Shown here piece after piece: positions 1 through 6,760 of a stretch of DNA of 8,827 nucleotides (position 1 is the stretch's first letter; every line of letters begins with the position of its first letter). Location: the NCBI GenBank assembly GCA_934132895.1, contig CAKPAG010000022.1:1-8827 (forward strand), read 5' to 3'. A model generated the notes under the pieces. It did not search any database, was not told where the DNA came from, and worked only from the letters and a program-made list of their open reading frames with translations. Made by a program: the position numbers and the translations under genes. The DNA comes from an uncultured Clostridia bacterium. Its GTDB lineage: Bacteria; Bacillota; Clostridia; TANB77; CAG-465.

Positions 1-101
1 TATTTTTAATATAGCATCTATTTAAATATCATAGAAAGTTTATTCTAGTTTACACAAACTATCCGATATGCTCAAAATAAAATATCGTTATTCTTTTTTA
101 A

Positions 102-1163
102 TTATATATTTCCTTGTTTTAACCTTTCAGCTCTATCTGCTGCAATTAAAGAATCTATCATTTCGTCTATATTTCCATTTAAAAAGCTTTCTAATTGATA
201 AATAGTATAGTTTATTCTATGATCTGTTACTCTACTTTGCGGATAGTTATATGTTCTAATCTTTTCGCTTCTATCGCCACTACCAACTTGTAGTTTTCTA
301 GTTTCAGCAAGTTCTGAATCTTGTTTTTGTTGTTCCATTTCATAAAGTTTTGATCTTAGCATTTTCATAGCAGCTTCTTTGTTCTGAAGTTGTGATCTTT
401 CATTTTGACAAGATACCACTATTCCTGTAGGAATATGTGTTATTCTTATTGCTGAAGATGTTTTGTTAACATGTTGTCCACCTGCGCCACTTGCTCTATA
501 TGTGTCAATTCTTAAATCATTAGGATTAATTTCAACTTCTACATCTTCTACTTCTGGAAGAACTGCCACAGTTACAGTTGATGTATGTATTCTACCACTT
601 GCTTCTGTTTCCGGAACACGTTGAACTCTGTGTACACCACTTTCAAATTTAAGTCTACTATATGCTCCTTTTCCTTTTATCATAAATGATACTTCTTTTA
701 CCCCACCAATTCCAGTTTCGTTTATATCAATTACTTCAATTTGCCATCTTTTAAGCTCAGCATACATAGTATACATTCTGTATAGATTATATGCAAAAAG
801 TGCAGCCTCTTCGCCGCCAGCGCCTCCACGAATTTCAATGATAACGTTATTATCATCATTTACATCTTTTGGTAATAATAATATTTTTAATTCTTCCTCT
901 AATTCTGGTAATTTCTCTTTATTAGAATAAAATTCTTCTTCTGCTATTTCTTTCATATCAGGATCATCCATTAACTCTTTTGCATCATCCATAGCTTGCT
1001 TTACAGATTTATATTCTAAATATTTGTCCACAACATCTTTTAAAGCAGATTGTTCTTTCATATACTTTCTCCATGTATTTTGATCTGCTATTACTTCTGG
1101 ATCAGATATTTTTTCTGTCAAATCATTATATTTATTTAATAATTCTTCTAACTTATCAAACAT
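102..1163 (-). CDS. prfA: Peptide chain release factor 1 (RF1)
   Basis: Class I release factor that recognises UAA and UAG in the ribosomal A site and triggers hydrolysis of peptidyl-tRNA. The 353-residue length is normal for the family. The codon-recognition tripeptide is P-E-T at about residues 184-186, inside the conserved QRVPETE/GRIHTS segment. This P-x-T form marks RF1; RF2 carries SPF. The catalytic GGQ is at 228-230 in SGAGGQHVNKT. The N-terminal 100 residues are a charged helical domain. The start is ATG with an AAGGAG site 8 nt upstream (1172-1177). It has its own promoter and is separated from divIVA by a terminator, so it is probably monocistronic at its 5' end. No clear terminator is visible in the 101 bases after its stop, so transcription may continue out of the window. 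Identification is secure. Confidence 0.98.
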   Translation of the reverse strand: MFDKLEELLNKYNDLTEKISDPEVIADQNTWRKYMKEQSALKDVVDKYLEYKSVKQAMDDAKELMDDPDMKEIAEEEFYSNKEKLPELEEELKILLLPKDVNDDNNVIIEIRGGAGGEEAALFAYNLYRMYTMYAELKRWQIEVIDINETGIGGVKEVSFMIKGKGAYSRLKFESGVHRVQRVPETEASGRIHTSTVTVAVLPEVEDVEVEINPNDLRIDTYRASGAGGQHVNKTSSAIRITHIPTGIVVSCQNERSQLQNKEAAMKMLRSKLYEMEQQKQDSELAETRKLQVGSGDRSEKIRTYNYPQSRVTDHRINYTIYQLESFLNGNIDEMIDSLIAADRAERLKQGNI

Positions 1164-1200
1164 TTTCTATTCTCCTTAAATTTTCAACTTTAACATTAAT

Positions 1201-1229
1201 ATTTTACCATACTTTTTCCACACTTTCAA
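1201..1229 (-). promoter_or_regulatory. Sigma-A type promoter of prfA
   Basis: On the minus strand, TTGAAA (1224-1229) is followed after exactly 17 bases by TAAAAT (1201-1206). It lies just upstream of prfA and downstream of the divIVA terminator, leaving a leader of about 30 nt. It matches 5/6 bases at both the -35 (TTGACA) and the -10 (TATAAT). Confidence 0.75.
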
Positions 1230-1294
1230 CAATTTGCTGTACATAATTTTATAATATACGCTTTTTACTTTCTCATAAGTACTAATTGTGCTAG

Positions 1295-1322
1295 AAAAAA
1301 AGATGGCTTTTTAGACCATCTT
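1295..1322 (-). terminator. Intrinsic terminator of divIVA
   Basis: Minus-strand hairpin AAGATGG (1316-1322) / CCATCTT (1300-1306) with a 9-nt loop, followed by a run of T (1301-1295). The stem begins inside the divIVA stop codon, so the coding region runs directly into the terminator. Confidence 0.88.
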
Positions 1323-1770
1323 AAACATCTCTATCTTCATTTATAATATTAAGCTGAGCTTGAAGCATAGAACTTACTCTAATTTTATATATTTGCATTT
1401 GCTTTCTTTTCTCTTCAAGTTCTCCTTCCGCTTTTATAATTTGTTGTTTTAAGTTTTCAAGTTCATTTCTTGATTCTAATTCTGCTTCTTTTCTCATGTT
1501 TTCAGCTTCACGCATTGCTACTTCTTTTATATTATCAGCTTGAGACTGAGCATTTTCTATAGTTTTATTAATTCCTTCTTCCATAGATTTATAGTATTTT
1601 ACAGACTCTTGCATATTGTTTACCCTGTCTTTTAATTCAGCATTTTCTTTATACAATACTTCATAATCATCCATAACTTTCACTAAAAAATCTTCTACAT
1701 CATTAATGTCATACCCACCAAGTTTTGTTTTTTTGAATGTTTTGTTATCAATATCAAGTGGTGTTAACAC
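1321..1770 (-). CDS. divIVA: DivIVA-domain cell division/polarity protein
   Basis: DivIVA/GpsB-type coiled-coil protein that binds curved or septal membrane and recruits division or cell-wall factors. The N-terminus has the family signature: MLTPLDI at 1-7, then NKTF, GGYD (18-21), and the VEDFL...DYE stretch (25-36). After it comes a nearly continuous, strongly charged coiled coil to about residue 145. At 149 residues it lies within the usual range of short DivIVA proteins. The start is GTG, not ATG, fixed by AAGGGGGG six bases upstream and by the conserved MLTPLDI beginning. An out-of-frame ATG overlaps it. The membrane loop differs somewhat from B. subtilis: where that protein has Phe-Arg before GYD, this one has Lys-Leu-Gly, so direct membrane insertion may differ (inference). 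It is co-oriented with sepF 59 bases upstream, with a terminator-like hairpin between them. I cannot separate DivIVA from a DivIVA-like paralogue on sequence alone. Confidence 0.9.
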   Translation of the reverse strand: MLTPLDIDNKTFKKTKLGGYDINDVEDFLVKVMDDYEVLYKENAELKDRVNNMQESVKYYKSMEEGINKTIENAQSQADNIKEVAMREAENMRKEAELESRNELENLKQQIIKAEGELEEKRKQMQIYKIRVSSMLQAQLNIINEDRDV

Positions 1771-1784
1771 ATATATCCCCCCTT
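1770..1784 (-). promoter_or_regulatory. divIVA ribosome binding site with overlapping ATG/GTG starts
   Basis: AAGGGGGG (1777-1784) lies six bases from the GTG start (1768-1770). An ATG at 1770-1772 shares the sequence ATGTG but is in another frame and hits TAA after two codons (ATG TGT TAA). The GTG is chosen because it opens the frame with the conserved DivIVA start. Confidence 0.7.
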
Positions 1785-1818
1785 AAAAAATATGCAGGTA
1801 ACTTCTAAAGCCCTGCAT
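1785..1818 (-). terminator. Terminator/attenuator between sepF and divIVA
   Basis: Minus-strand hairpin ATGCAGG (1812-1818) / CCTGCAT (1792-1798) with a 13-nt loop, then A and six T (1785-1790). This is a standard intrinsic-terminator layout. The divIVA ribosome binding site begins immediately after the T-run, and I see no separate promoter between the two genes. Partial read-through from sepF is therefore the simplest way to express divIVA. Confidence 0.75.
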
Positions 1819-1829
1819 AATATTCGTTT

Positions 1830-2363
1830 TTACTTAAGCCATGAAAAAGATGCTTTTTGTTTATTATACTGGCTTCTTTCTACATCGTTTTGTACTTCAA
1901 CATTTTTTGGTGCCATAAGATAAATAAGATTAGAAACTTTTTGAATAGAACCTTCTATCATAAAAGCTGCTCCACTTAAGAAATCTAAAACTCTTCTTGC
2001 ATCTTCTTTACCTACATTTTCAAGATTTACAATTACTGATTTTTTATTCTTTAAATATGCACCTAATTCTTCAACATCTTCATAACAAGTTGGTTGAGTA
2101 ATAACCATTTTTGATGATGAAACTGAAGTATTCATTGGAATTACTTTAGTTTGGATATTTCTTGCTCCATATGGGCTTTCTCTTTCAATATCAGAAAAAG
2201 ATTTTCTTGACCTTGATCTAGTAGGTCTTACATATTCCTCTTCTTCTACTTCATCTTCCATACCATTTTCAATATCTATATTTTCATCTTCCATTTCATA
2301 ATCTTCATCTTTATTACCTATTCCCATCATGTCCATAAACTTGTTTATTATTGCTGCACTCAT
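1830..2363 (-). CDS. sepF: Cell division protein SepF
   Basis: SepF is a membrane-associated FtsZ partner that binds the FtsZ C-terminal tail, forms rings or arcs and aligns the Z-ring at the septum. The 177 residues show the three usual parts. First is an N-terminal amphipathic helix (about 1-14, MSAAIINKFMDMMG) expected to lie on the membrane. Second is a very acidic, low-complexity linker (about 18-45) followed by an Arg/Ser patch (46-55). Third is the conserved core (about 84-158), including KSVIVNLENV, DARRVLDFLSGA and the final YLMAPKNVEV strand. The start ATG has GGGGGAG just upstream. The gene has its own strong promoter and probably forms a unit with divIVA, the usual partner near sepF in Bacillota. 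It is separated by promoter and orientation spacing from the FtsEX operon upstream. Confidence 0.95.
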   Translation of the reverse strand: MSAAIINKFMDMMGIGNKDEDYEMEDENIDIENGMEDEVEEEEYVRPTRSRSRKSFSDIERESPYGARNIQTKVIPMNTSVSSSKMVITQPTCYEDVEELGAYLKNKKSVIVNLENVGKEDARRVLDFLSGAAFMIEGSIQKVSNLIYLMAPKNVEVQNDVERSQYNKQKASFSWLK

Positions 2364-2395
2364 ATATACTCCCCCTAAGATATATTTATATATTC

Positions 2396-2424
2396 ATTAT
2401 CTAATAAATTTAAAAATATGTCAA
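2396..2424 (-). promoter_or_regulatory. Sigma-A type promoter of sepF-divIVA
   Basis: Minus strand: TTGACA (2419-2424), 17-base spacer, GATAAT (2396-2401). This is a perfect -35 and a 5/6 -10, giving a short leader of about 25 nt before the sepF start. It sits in the 97-base gap after the M23 peptidase stop codon. That gap has no convincing terminator, so some read-through from the ftsE operon is possible. Confidence 0.88.
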
Positions 2425-2460
2425 TACTTTTTAAAAAATATTATATAAATTTCACTTTTT

Positions 2461-3678
2461 TTATACATATCTAAAAGATATTCCTGGATAATATTTTAAT
2501 GGGTCTGTTATCTTTCCATTTATACGAACCTCTAAATGTAAATGTGGTCCGGTAGAATTTCCTGTACTTCCTACGTAACCAATTACTTGACCCTTAGCTA
2601 CAGTTTGTCCTTTAGAAACTGCTAATGAACTGCAGTGACCATACAATGAAATATATGTATTTCCATCAGCTGAATTTTTACCATGATTTATCATAACATA
2701 GTTTCCATATCCCACATTACTATATGTAGCTACAGATACTGTACCTGATTCTATAGCCATAATAGGTTTACCAAATATTCCAGATCCTGCAATATCAGCA
2801 CCAGTATGAGCACTACCTGCTGGGTTTACAAGATTATACACCTGGCCAAATCTTGTTGTAATAGTTGTATAACCTGAAACAGGCCATACATAATTACCAC
2901 CTGTAAAAGATGTTGAATTTCCATTATTTCTTGATTCAGCCAATACTCTAGCCACTTCTTCTTCGATTTTTTTCTGAGCTGCTTCCCTCTTTTTTACAAG
3001 CTCTGCAGAGTTTGCTTTCAAAGCACTTTGTGAATTTTCCAATTCTTTTTCTTTATTCTGTTTTGCAGTGATAGCTGCATTTAGTGCATCAGTTGATTTT
3101 TGAGTATCATACTTTAATTGATCAAGTTGCAATTTCTGCACTTCAATATCTTTCTTTATATAATCTATATATTCTTTTTGGCTCTTCATATTTCCAACTA
3201 AAGATTTATCATACTCAAGAATACTTGTATACACATTCATTCTTGAGAAGAAATCTGAAATTCCTTGCGAAGCAAAAAGAATATCCCAAAATGAAGGTAT
3301 TCCATTTTCATAGATTGCTCTTAATCTCATAGCATATGTATCTTCTGCTGCGTTATAACTTTGAGCAGAGTTTTGAAGAGCAGCTTCATTTTCTTCTATT
3401 TTTTTATTAACTTCACTTTGTTTTTCTTCTAGTTCCATAAGCTCTCTTTGATACTTATCCATTTGGCTATCTAATTCTGTTATTTCATACCTATACTGTG
3501 CAATTTCTTTTTCAATACCTGAAAGTTTAGAAGCATTTTCTTTTTCTTGCTTTTTTATACTTTCATATTCTGATTGATACTCTGAAATTTTATTTGCAGC
3601 AAGTGCTGTACTTCCGCAAATAATACTTACAAGCGCTAAAGATGCTACTGTACTTTTTACAATTTTTTTGTTATTCAT
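2461..3678 (-). CDS. Secreted coiled-coil M23 peptidoglycan endopeptidase (FtsEX partner)
   Basis: Predicted exported zinc endopeptidase that cuts peptide cross-links of the cell wall. Residues 1-27 are a signal peptide: a Lys-rich start, a hydrophobic core, and an A-L-A site with cleavage after about 27. Residues about 30-115 and 150-250 are coiled coil. Between them lies a less charged segment (RAIYENGIPSFWDILF, about 120-135) typical of PcsB/EnvC-like hydrolase regulators. The C-terminal LytM/M23 domain spans about 262-400. All zinc and catalytic positions are present: H291 and D295 (HTGAD), H348 (YGH), and H379/H381 (GPHLH). The start ATG has AAGGAGG eight bases upstream. It follows ftsX by 13 bases, so it is the third gene of the ftsE-ftsX operon. 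That position and the coiled coil imply it is held inactive and opened by FtsEX (inference from EnvC, PcsB and CwlO). No gene symbol is given because several named families share this layout. Confidence 0.93.
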   Translation of the reverse strand: MNNKKIVKSTVASLALVSIICGSTALAANKISEYQSEYESIKKQEKENASKLSGIEKEIAQYRYEITELDSQMDKYQRELMELEEKQSEVNKKIEENEAALQNSAQSYNAAEDTYAMRLRAIYENGIPSFWDILFASQGISDFFSRMNVYTSILEYDKSLVGNMKSQKEYIDYIKKDIEVQKLQLDQLKYDTQKSTDALNAAITAKQNKEKELENSQSALKANSAELVKKREAAQKKIEEEVARVLAESRNNGNSTSFTGGNYVWPVSGYTTITTRFGQVYNLVNPAGSAHTGADIAGSGIFGKPIMAIESGTVSVATYSNVGYGNYVMINHGKNSADGNTYISLYGHCSSLAVSKGQTVAKGQVIGYVGSTGNSTGPHLHLEVRINGKITDPLKYYPGISFRYV

Positions 3679-3691
3679 ACAATCTTCCTCC

Positions 3692-4582
3692 TTATGCTTT
3701 TAAGTACCTTTTAATAGAAATAGCACTACCAAATATTCCTATAAATAGACCTAAAACAAGATATACTATTAATACTTGGTACCACAAAGTTGTATATGGT
3801 AAAAATCCAAATACTCCCATTGATGAGCCTACTTTTGGTATTCTTGCATATAATACAACGTAAGCAATGGAAATAACGATAAATGACAATATAGCTGAAA
3901 CAATTCCCATTATTGCACCTTCAACAACAAAAGGTGTACGTATGAATTTGTTTGTTGCTCCTATATATCTCATTATAAATATTTCACGTTTATTTGAATA
4001 TACTGCAAGCTTTATAGTATTTGATATTATAAATATGCTTACTACAAGAAGTACTGCTCCAACACCAAGTAAGAAAATATTTGCTATTTTAGAAAGTGAA
4101 ATTACTGCTTGAATTGTTGATTCATTATATTTTACTTTGTATATTCCATCAACTTTTTCAACAGCTGTTTTTACTGCTTCACTTTGATTAATATTTTCAA
4201 ATTTTACTACGAATGATGCAGGAAATATATTTACTTTATCAAGTCCTTCTAGAAAATATTCCTGGTCCTTAAAAGTAGCCTTAGCATCTTCATATGCCAT
4301 ATCCTTATCGATATACTTTACTTCTTTTACTCCATCAATTTGTTTTAATTCATCTTGCATGTAATCTATTTCATCTTCTGTTTTAGTATCTTCAATAAAT
4401 GCTTGAAGTCCTTGTTCTACTCTTACTGTTTCAACATTTTTATTTACGTTTTGAAATAGAATAATAAATATTCCAAGTACCAACATCGTAGCACATATTA
4501 TTAACATTGTTGAAAATGTCTTAGAACCATGTTTTCTTAAATTATCATAACCCTCTTTAATCAAATATGTTTTTGTTGTCAT
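3692..4582 (-). CDS. ftsX: Cell division ABC transporter permease FtsX
   Basis: Membrane subunit of FtsEX, which passes ATP-driven conformational change in FtsE to a cell-wall hydrolase outside the cell. The 296 residues show the FtsX arrangement: a short cytoplasmic N-terminus, TM1 (about 24-46), an extracellular domain of about 120 residues (47-165), TM2 (166-190), TM3 (218-244) and TM4 (267-289). The cytoplasmic loop between TM2 and TM3 (KREIFIMRYIGATNKFIRTPF, about 198-218) is the conserved coupling segment that contacts FtsE. The start ATG is two bases after the ftsE stop, with GGGGAGGA inside the end of ftsE, so the two are translationally coupled. The M23 hydrolase follows directly and is the likely partner of the extracellular domain. 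Confidence 0.96.
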   Translation of the reverse strand: MTTKTYLIKEGYDNLRKHGSKTFSTMLIICATMLVLGIFIILFQNVNKNVETVRVEQGLQAFIEDTKTEDEIDYMQDELKQIDGVKEVKYIDKDMAYEDAKATFKDQEYFLEGLDKVNIFPASFVVKFENINQSEAVKTAVEKVDGIYKVKYNESTIQAVISLSKIANIFLLGVGAVLLVVSIFIISNTIKLAVYSNKREIFIMRYIGATNKFIRTPFVVEGAIMGIVSAILSFIVISIAYVVLYARIPKVGSSMGVFGFLPYTTLWYQVLIVYLVLGLFIGIFGSAISIKRYLKA

Positions 4583-4584
4583 CT

Positions 4585-5259
4585 TTAGTATCCTCCCCTT
4601 TGTTCGTCTTTAACTATCTTGCCATGATCTAAAGCGATTACTCTTTTGTTTAGGTCATTAACTATATCTCTTGCATGTGTAACGACAAGTATAGTTGTTC
4701 CCCTTGCATTGATATCTAGTAATGTTTTAAATATATCATTTGCTGTATTCGGATCTAGGTTACCTGTTGGTTCATCTGCAATTATAATTGGTGGCTTAGT
4801 AGCTAAAGCACGAGCTAATGCTACTCTTTGTTGTTCTCCACCAGACAATTGATTTGGGTAAAATTCCTCTTTGCCAGTAAGTCCAACCATCTCCAACACA
4901 TTTTTAACTTGTGTCCTTATTTCTCTTTCCGAACATTCAATTACTCTTAATGCAAATGAAATATTATCATATACATTTCTATCATAAAGAAGCCTAAAGT
5001 CTTGGAAAACAAATCCTATTTTTCTTCTTAAAAATGGTATGTCTTTTGGCTTTAATTTTCCTATATCTCTTCCATCAATAAGTATTTTTCCTGATGTTGG
5101 TTCTTCTTCTTTAATCATTAGTTTTAAAAAAGTGGATTTTCCAGAACCTGATGGTCCAACTAAAAACGCAAATTCGCCCTTGCCAATATTTAAACAAACA
5201 TTATCAAGAGCTACTACGCCATGGTTATATTCTTTTTTTACATTAACAAATTCTATCAT
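4585..5259 (-). CDS. ftsE: Cell division ABC transporter ATP-binding protein FtsE
   Basis: Cytoplasmic ATPase of the FtsEX complex. All ABC motifs are present (numbering from the start chosen here): Walker A GPSGSGKST (35-43), Q-loop Gln in FVFQDFRLL (about 86), signature LSGGEQQ (138-144), Walker B IIIADEP (158-164) and H-loop His in VVTHARD (about 195). The FQDFRLL stretch is typical of FtsE rather than of other ABC ATPases. I choose the ATG at 5257-5259, which gives MIEFVNV, the usual FtsE beginning, with AAAGGA nine bases upstream. A longer in-frame start at 5277 adds six residues but has only a weak purine tract before it. The chosen product is 224 residues. It is the first gene of the ftsE-ftsX-M23 operon, with a promoter upstream. 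Confidence 0.95.
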   Translation of the reverse strand: MIEFVNVKKEYNHGVVALDNVCLNIGKGEFAFLVGPSGSGKSTFLKLMIKEEEPTSGKILIDGRDIGKLKPKDIPFLRRKIGFVFQDFRLLYDRNVYDNISFALRVIECSEREIRTQVKNVLEMVGLTGKEEFYPNQLSGGEQQRVALARALATKPPIIIADEPTGNLDPNTANDIFKTLLDINARGTTILVVTHARDIVNDLNKRVIALDHGKIVKDEQRGGY

Positions 5260-5301
5260 TTGTATTTTTCCTTTCATATATTTCTCTTATAATATATAGA
5301 A

Positions 5302-5330
5302 ATAATATCACAAATAACAACTTTTGTCTA
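5302..5330 (-). promoter_or_regulatory. Promoter of the ftsE-ftsX-M23 operon
   Basis: Minus strand: TAGACA (5325-5330), 17-base spacer, TATTAT (5302-5307). Both boxes are 5/6 matches to consensus. It lies in the gap after ruvA, leaving a leader of roughly 35 nt to the chosen ftsE start. The flanking bases 5330-5380 are a T-rich imperfect direct repeat of ACATATTTTT and CATTTCTTTT-like units, reaching into the end of ruvA. Confidence 0.7.
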
Positions 5331-5358
5331 CATATTTTTGTATTTCTTTTACATATTT

Positions 5359-5958
5359 TTATATATTTTGCATTTCTTTTAACACTTTCTTTATTATATC
5401 TTCTACGCTATCTTCTTCTATATTAAGTTTATCTATTACTTCTTTAATGTTTTTATCTCTATATCCAAGTACTTGAAGGGCTGCTGATGCTTCTTCTATA
5501 TTAGGATTTGCTTTTTTCAGAGTTTTATTAGATTTTTTAGAAGAATCAATATCTTCTTTAAGTATTTTATCTTTTAATTCAAATATAATTTTTTGTGCCA
5601 TTTTTGGACCAATTCCAGGAACCGCTTTTAAAGTAGCAATATCATCAGTAGCAATAGCAATGCACATATCACTTTTATCTATATTCGCTATAATATTTAA
5701 AGCAACCTTAGCTCCAACTCCACTAACAGTTATTAATTTTTTAAAAAATTCTAAAGTTTCTAAATCTAAGAAACCAAAAAGTTTCATATCATCTTCTCTT
5801 ACTTGTAAATATGTATATACTTTCACATCTTCTTTTATTTCTTCTATTTTTAAAAGTTCATTTTCTGGCATATATATTTCATAGCCAATATTATTTACGC
5901 CAATTATAACTCTATCATTAAATATGTTCTCTACTTTTCCATTAAAATATGCGTACAT
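5359..5958 (-). CDS. ruvA: Holliday junction branch migration protein RuvA
   Basis: RuvA forms tetramers that hold the four-way DNA junction flat and load the RuvB motor for branch migration in recombinational repair. The 199 residues are full length. The N-terminal OB-fold (1-62) includes VREDDMKLFGF; Glu55 and Asp56 match the acidic pin residues of E. coli RuvA. Two helix-hairpin-helix motifs follow: VSGVGAK (about 78-84) and VPGIGPK (about 113-119). A charged linker (136-152) leads to the small RuvB-binding domain III (153-199, EEASAALQVLGY). The start ATG has GAGGTG about six bases upstream. Its own promoter overlaps the gap before it. The next gene downstream is ftsE, not ruvB, so the usual ruvAB pairing is absent here. 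Confidence 0.97.
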   Translation of the reverse strand: MYAYFNGKVENIFNDRVIIGVNNIGYEIYMPENELLKIEEIKEDVKVYTYLQVREDDMKLFGFLDLETLEFFKKLITVSGVGAKVALNIIANIDKSDMCIAIATDDIATLKAVPGIGPKMAQKIIFELKDKILKEDIDSSKKSNKTLKKANPNIEEASAALQVLGYRDKNIKEVIDKLNIEEDSVEDIIKKVLKEMQNI

Positions 5959-5980
5959 TTTTTACACCTCTTTACTTTGT

Positions 5981-6009
5981 ATTTTACACAAAAATAAATA
6001 AAATGTCAA
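5981..6009 (-). promoter_or_regulatory. Sigma-A type promoter of ruvA
   Basis: Minus strand: TTGACA (6004-6009), 17-base spacer, TAAAAT (5981-5986). This is a perfect -35 and a 5/6 -10. It gives a leader of about 15-20 nt containing the ruvA ribosome binding site. No LexA-like box is recognised next to it. Confidence 0.85.
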
Positions 6010-6031
6010 TTCATATATAATTGTTTTATTT

Positions 6032-6307
6032 CTACTGTTTATCTACTCTTACCGTATCTACTACTTTTTCAAGATCTGTATAATCTCCTGTAAGTAATAT
6101 ATCTAACAGTTCATCTTCCTCTTCTTCTGTTAGATTTTTCATATTTACTATTATTTCCACTCTTTTTTCATCATCTTTAGTTTTCTTGCAAAACAAATTA
6201 TATGAGGAATAATTACTATAATTAAATATTTCTATAAATGTTATAGAAGTAAAAATTATTCCCATAATTGCTAATAAATATATTAATGTTTCTATTAAAC
6301 TTGCCAT
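6032..6307 (-). CDS. Small single-span membrane protein, function unknown
   Basis: I do not recognise this 91-residue protein. Residues about 5-27 are a hydrophobic segment (IETLIYLLAIMGIIFTSITFI) that should cross or anchor in the membrane. A Tyr/Ser/Asn-rich stretch (30-37) and a Lys-rich region (41-49) follow, suggesting the C-terminus is cytoplasmic. The remainder is a short soluble domain with a strand-like VEIIVN (50-55) and an acidic helix (LTEEEEDELLDILL, 59-72). The start is ATG at 6305-6307, supported by AGGTG six bases upstream. A GTG at 6316 is in frame but lies within that ribosome binding site, so it is unlikely to be used. It is co-oriented with ruvA and 73 bases upstream of it; ruvA has its own promoter, so a shared role cannot be inferred. 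Confidence 0.75.
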   Translation of the reverse strand: MASLIETLIYLLAIMGIIFTSITFIEIFNYSNYSSYNLFCKKTKDDEKRVEIIVNMKNLTEEEEDELLDILLTGDYTDLEKVVDTVRVDKQ

Positions 6308-6323
6308 ATAAATCACCTATTTT

Positions 6324-6353
6324 AGTATATGAATTAAAATTTACTTGTGTTAA
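6324..6353 (-). promoter_or_regulatory. Tentative promoter for the small membrane protein gene
   Basis: Minus strand: TTAACA (6348-6353), 18-base spacer, TATACT (6324-6329). The boxes are reasonable, but the expected start of transcription (about 6317) would fall within the ribosome binding site of the gene, leaving almost no leader. Read-through past the terminator upstream is an alternative. Confidence 0.3.
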
Positions 6354-6358
6354 CAAAG

Positions 6359-6390
6359 AAAAAACTGAAGAAATAATAATCTCCTCAGTT
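6359..6390 (-). terminator. Intrinsic terminator after the nucleotidase/unknown pair
   Basis: Minus strand: AACTGAGGAGA (6380-6390), 6-nt loop, TTTCTTCAGTT (6363-6373), forming an 11-pair stem with two G-U pairs. A run of six T (6359-6364) starts within the stem end. It lies 15 bases after the stop codon of the 115-residue protein. Confidence 0.88.
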
Positions 6391-6405
6391 CTTTAACATA
6401 TATTA

Positions 6406-6753
6406 CTAACATCTTGAAAGTCTGTAATGATTAAAAGATTCTTCAACAGACATACATTTCTTTTCTAATTTCTTGAAAAATTTCATTCCTTTTTTAGAAA
6501 AATATAACGTACCTCCCTGTTCAAAAATAATCCCATAACTTTTTAAAATTTCTTTTGTGTTATCATAACTTGTATCTTTTTTTCCATTTGGAAGTTTAAA
6601 CTTAAAACTTGTTGGAAAATCAAGCGAATATTTAGGATTACATTGAAAATATCCAATAAGTTCCACAAAAGCTCCATAGTCTTCATCATCAATTTCTTTA
6701 AAGTTTAAAAGTGCTATTTCTAAATACCGCATATCAAAATTGCATACTAACAT
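6406..6753 (-). CDS. Hypothetical 115-residue protein coupled to the nucleotidase gene
   Basis: I do not recognise a family. The protein is soluble, with no signal or membrane segment. The N-terminal half has acidic helical stretches (ALLNFKEIDDEDYGAFVELI, about 14-33) and a P-T-S-F-K-F-K-L-P segment (about 47-55). The C-terminal part (about 67-99, ILKSYGIIFEQ then GTLYFSKKGMKFFKKLEKK) has a helix, a beta-turn with aromatic strands, and a basic helix. That pattern resembles the wing and final helix of a winged-helix domain, which is only a suggestion. The start is ATG at 6751-6753, set by AAAGGAGA about seven bases upstream. A longer in-frame version would run back into the preceding gene without a ribosome binding site. 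The start is 13 bases after the nucleotidase stop, so the two are almost certainly co-transcribed. Confidence 0.75.
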   Translation of the reverse strand: MLVCNFDMRYLEIALLNFKEIDDEDYGAFVELIGYFQCNPKYSLDFPTSFKFKLPNGKKDTSYDNTKEILKSYGIIFEQGGTLYFSKKGMKFFKKLEKKCMSVEESFNHYRLSRC

Positions 6754-6760
6754 AATAATC

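Noticed and set aside
64..87. Inverted repeat CGATAT/ATATCG after prfA as its terminator.
   Set aside because: The stem is six pairs with a 12-nt loop and no U-run follows on the minus strand.
2425..2460. Terminator after the M23 peptidase gene.
   Set aside because: Only A/T runs with weak self-complementarity and no GC-containing stem.
3084..4112. Plus-strand frames opposite the M23 peptidase and ftsX genes.
   Set aside because: They are antisense shadows of well-identified genes, with no ribosome binding sites or family features.
5260..5277. Longer ftsE start adding six residues.
   Set aside because: The shorter start gives the usual FtsE beginning and has the better ribosome binding site. 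The longer one cannot be excluded.
6308..6316. GTG start for the small membrane protein.
   Set aside because: The GTG is within the AGGTG ribosome binding site of the ATG at 6307.
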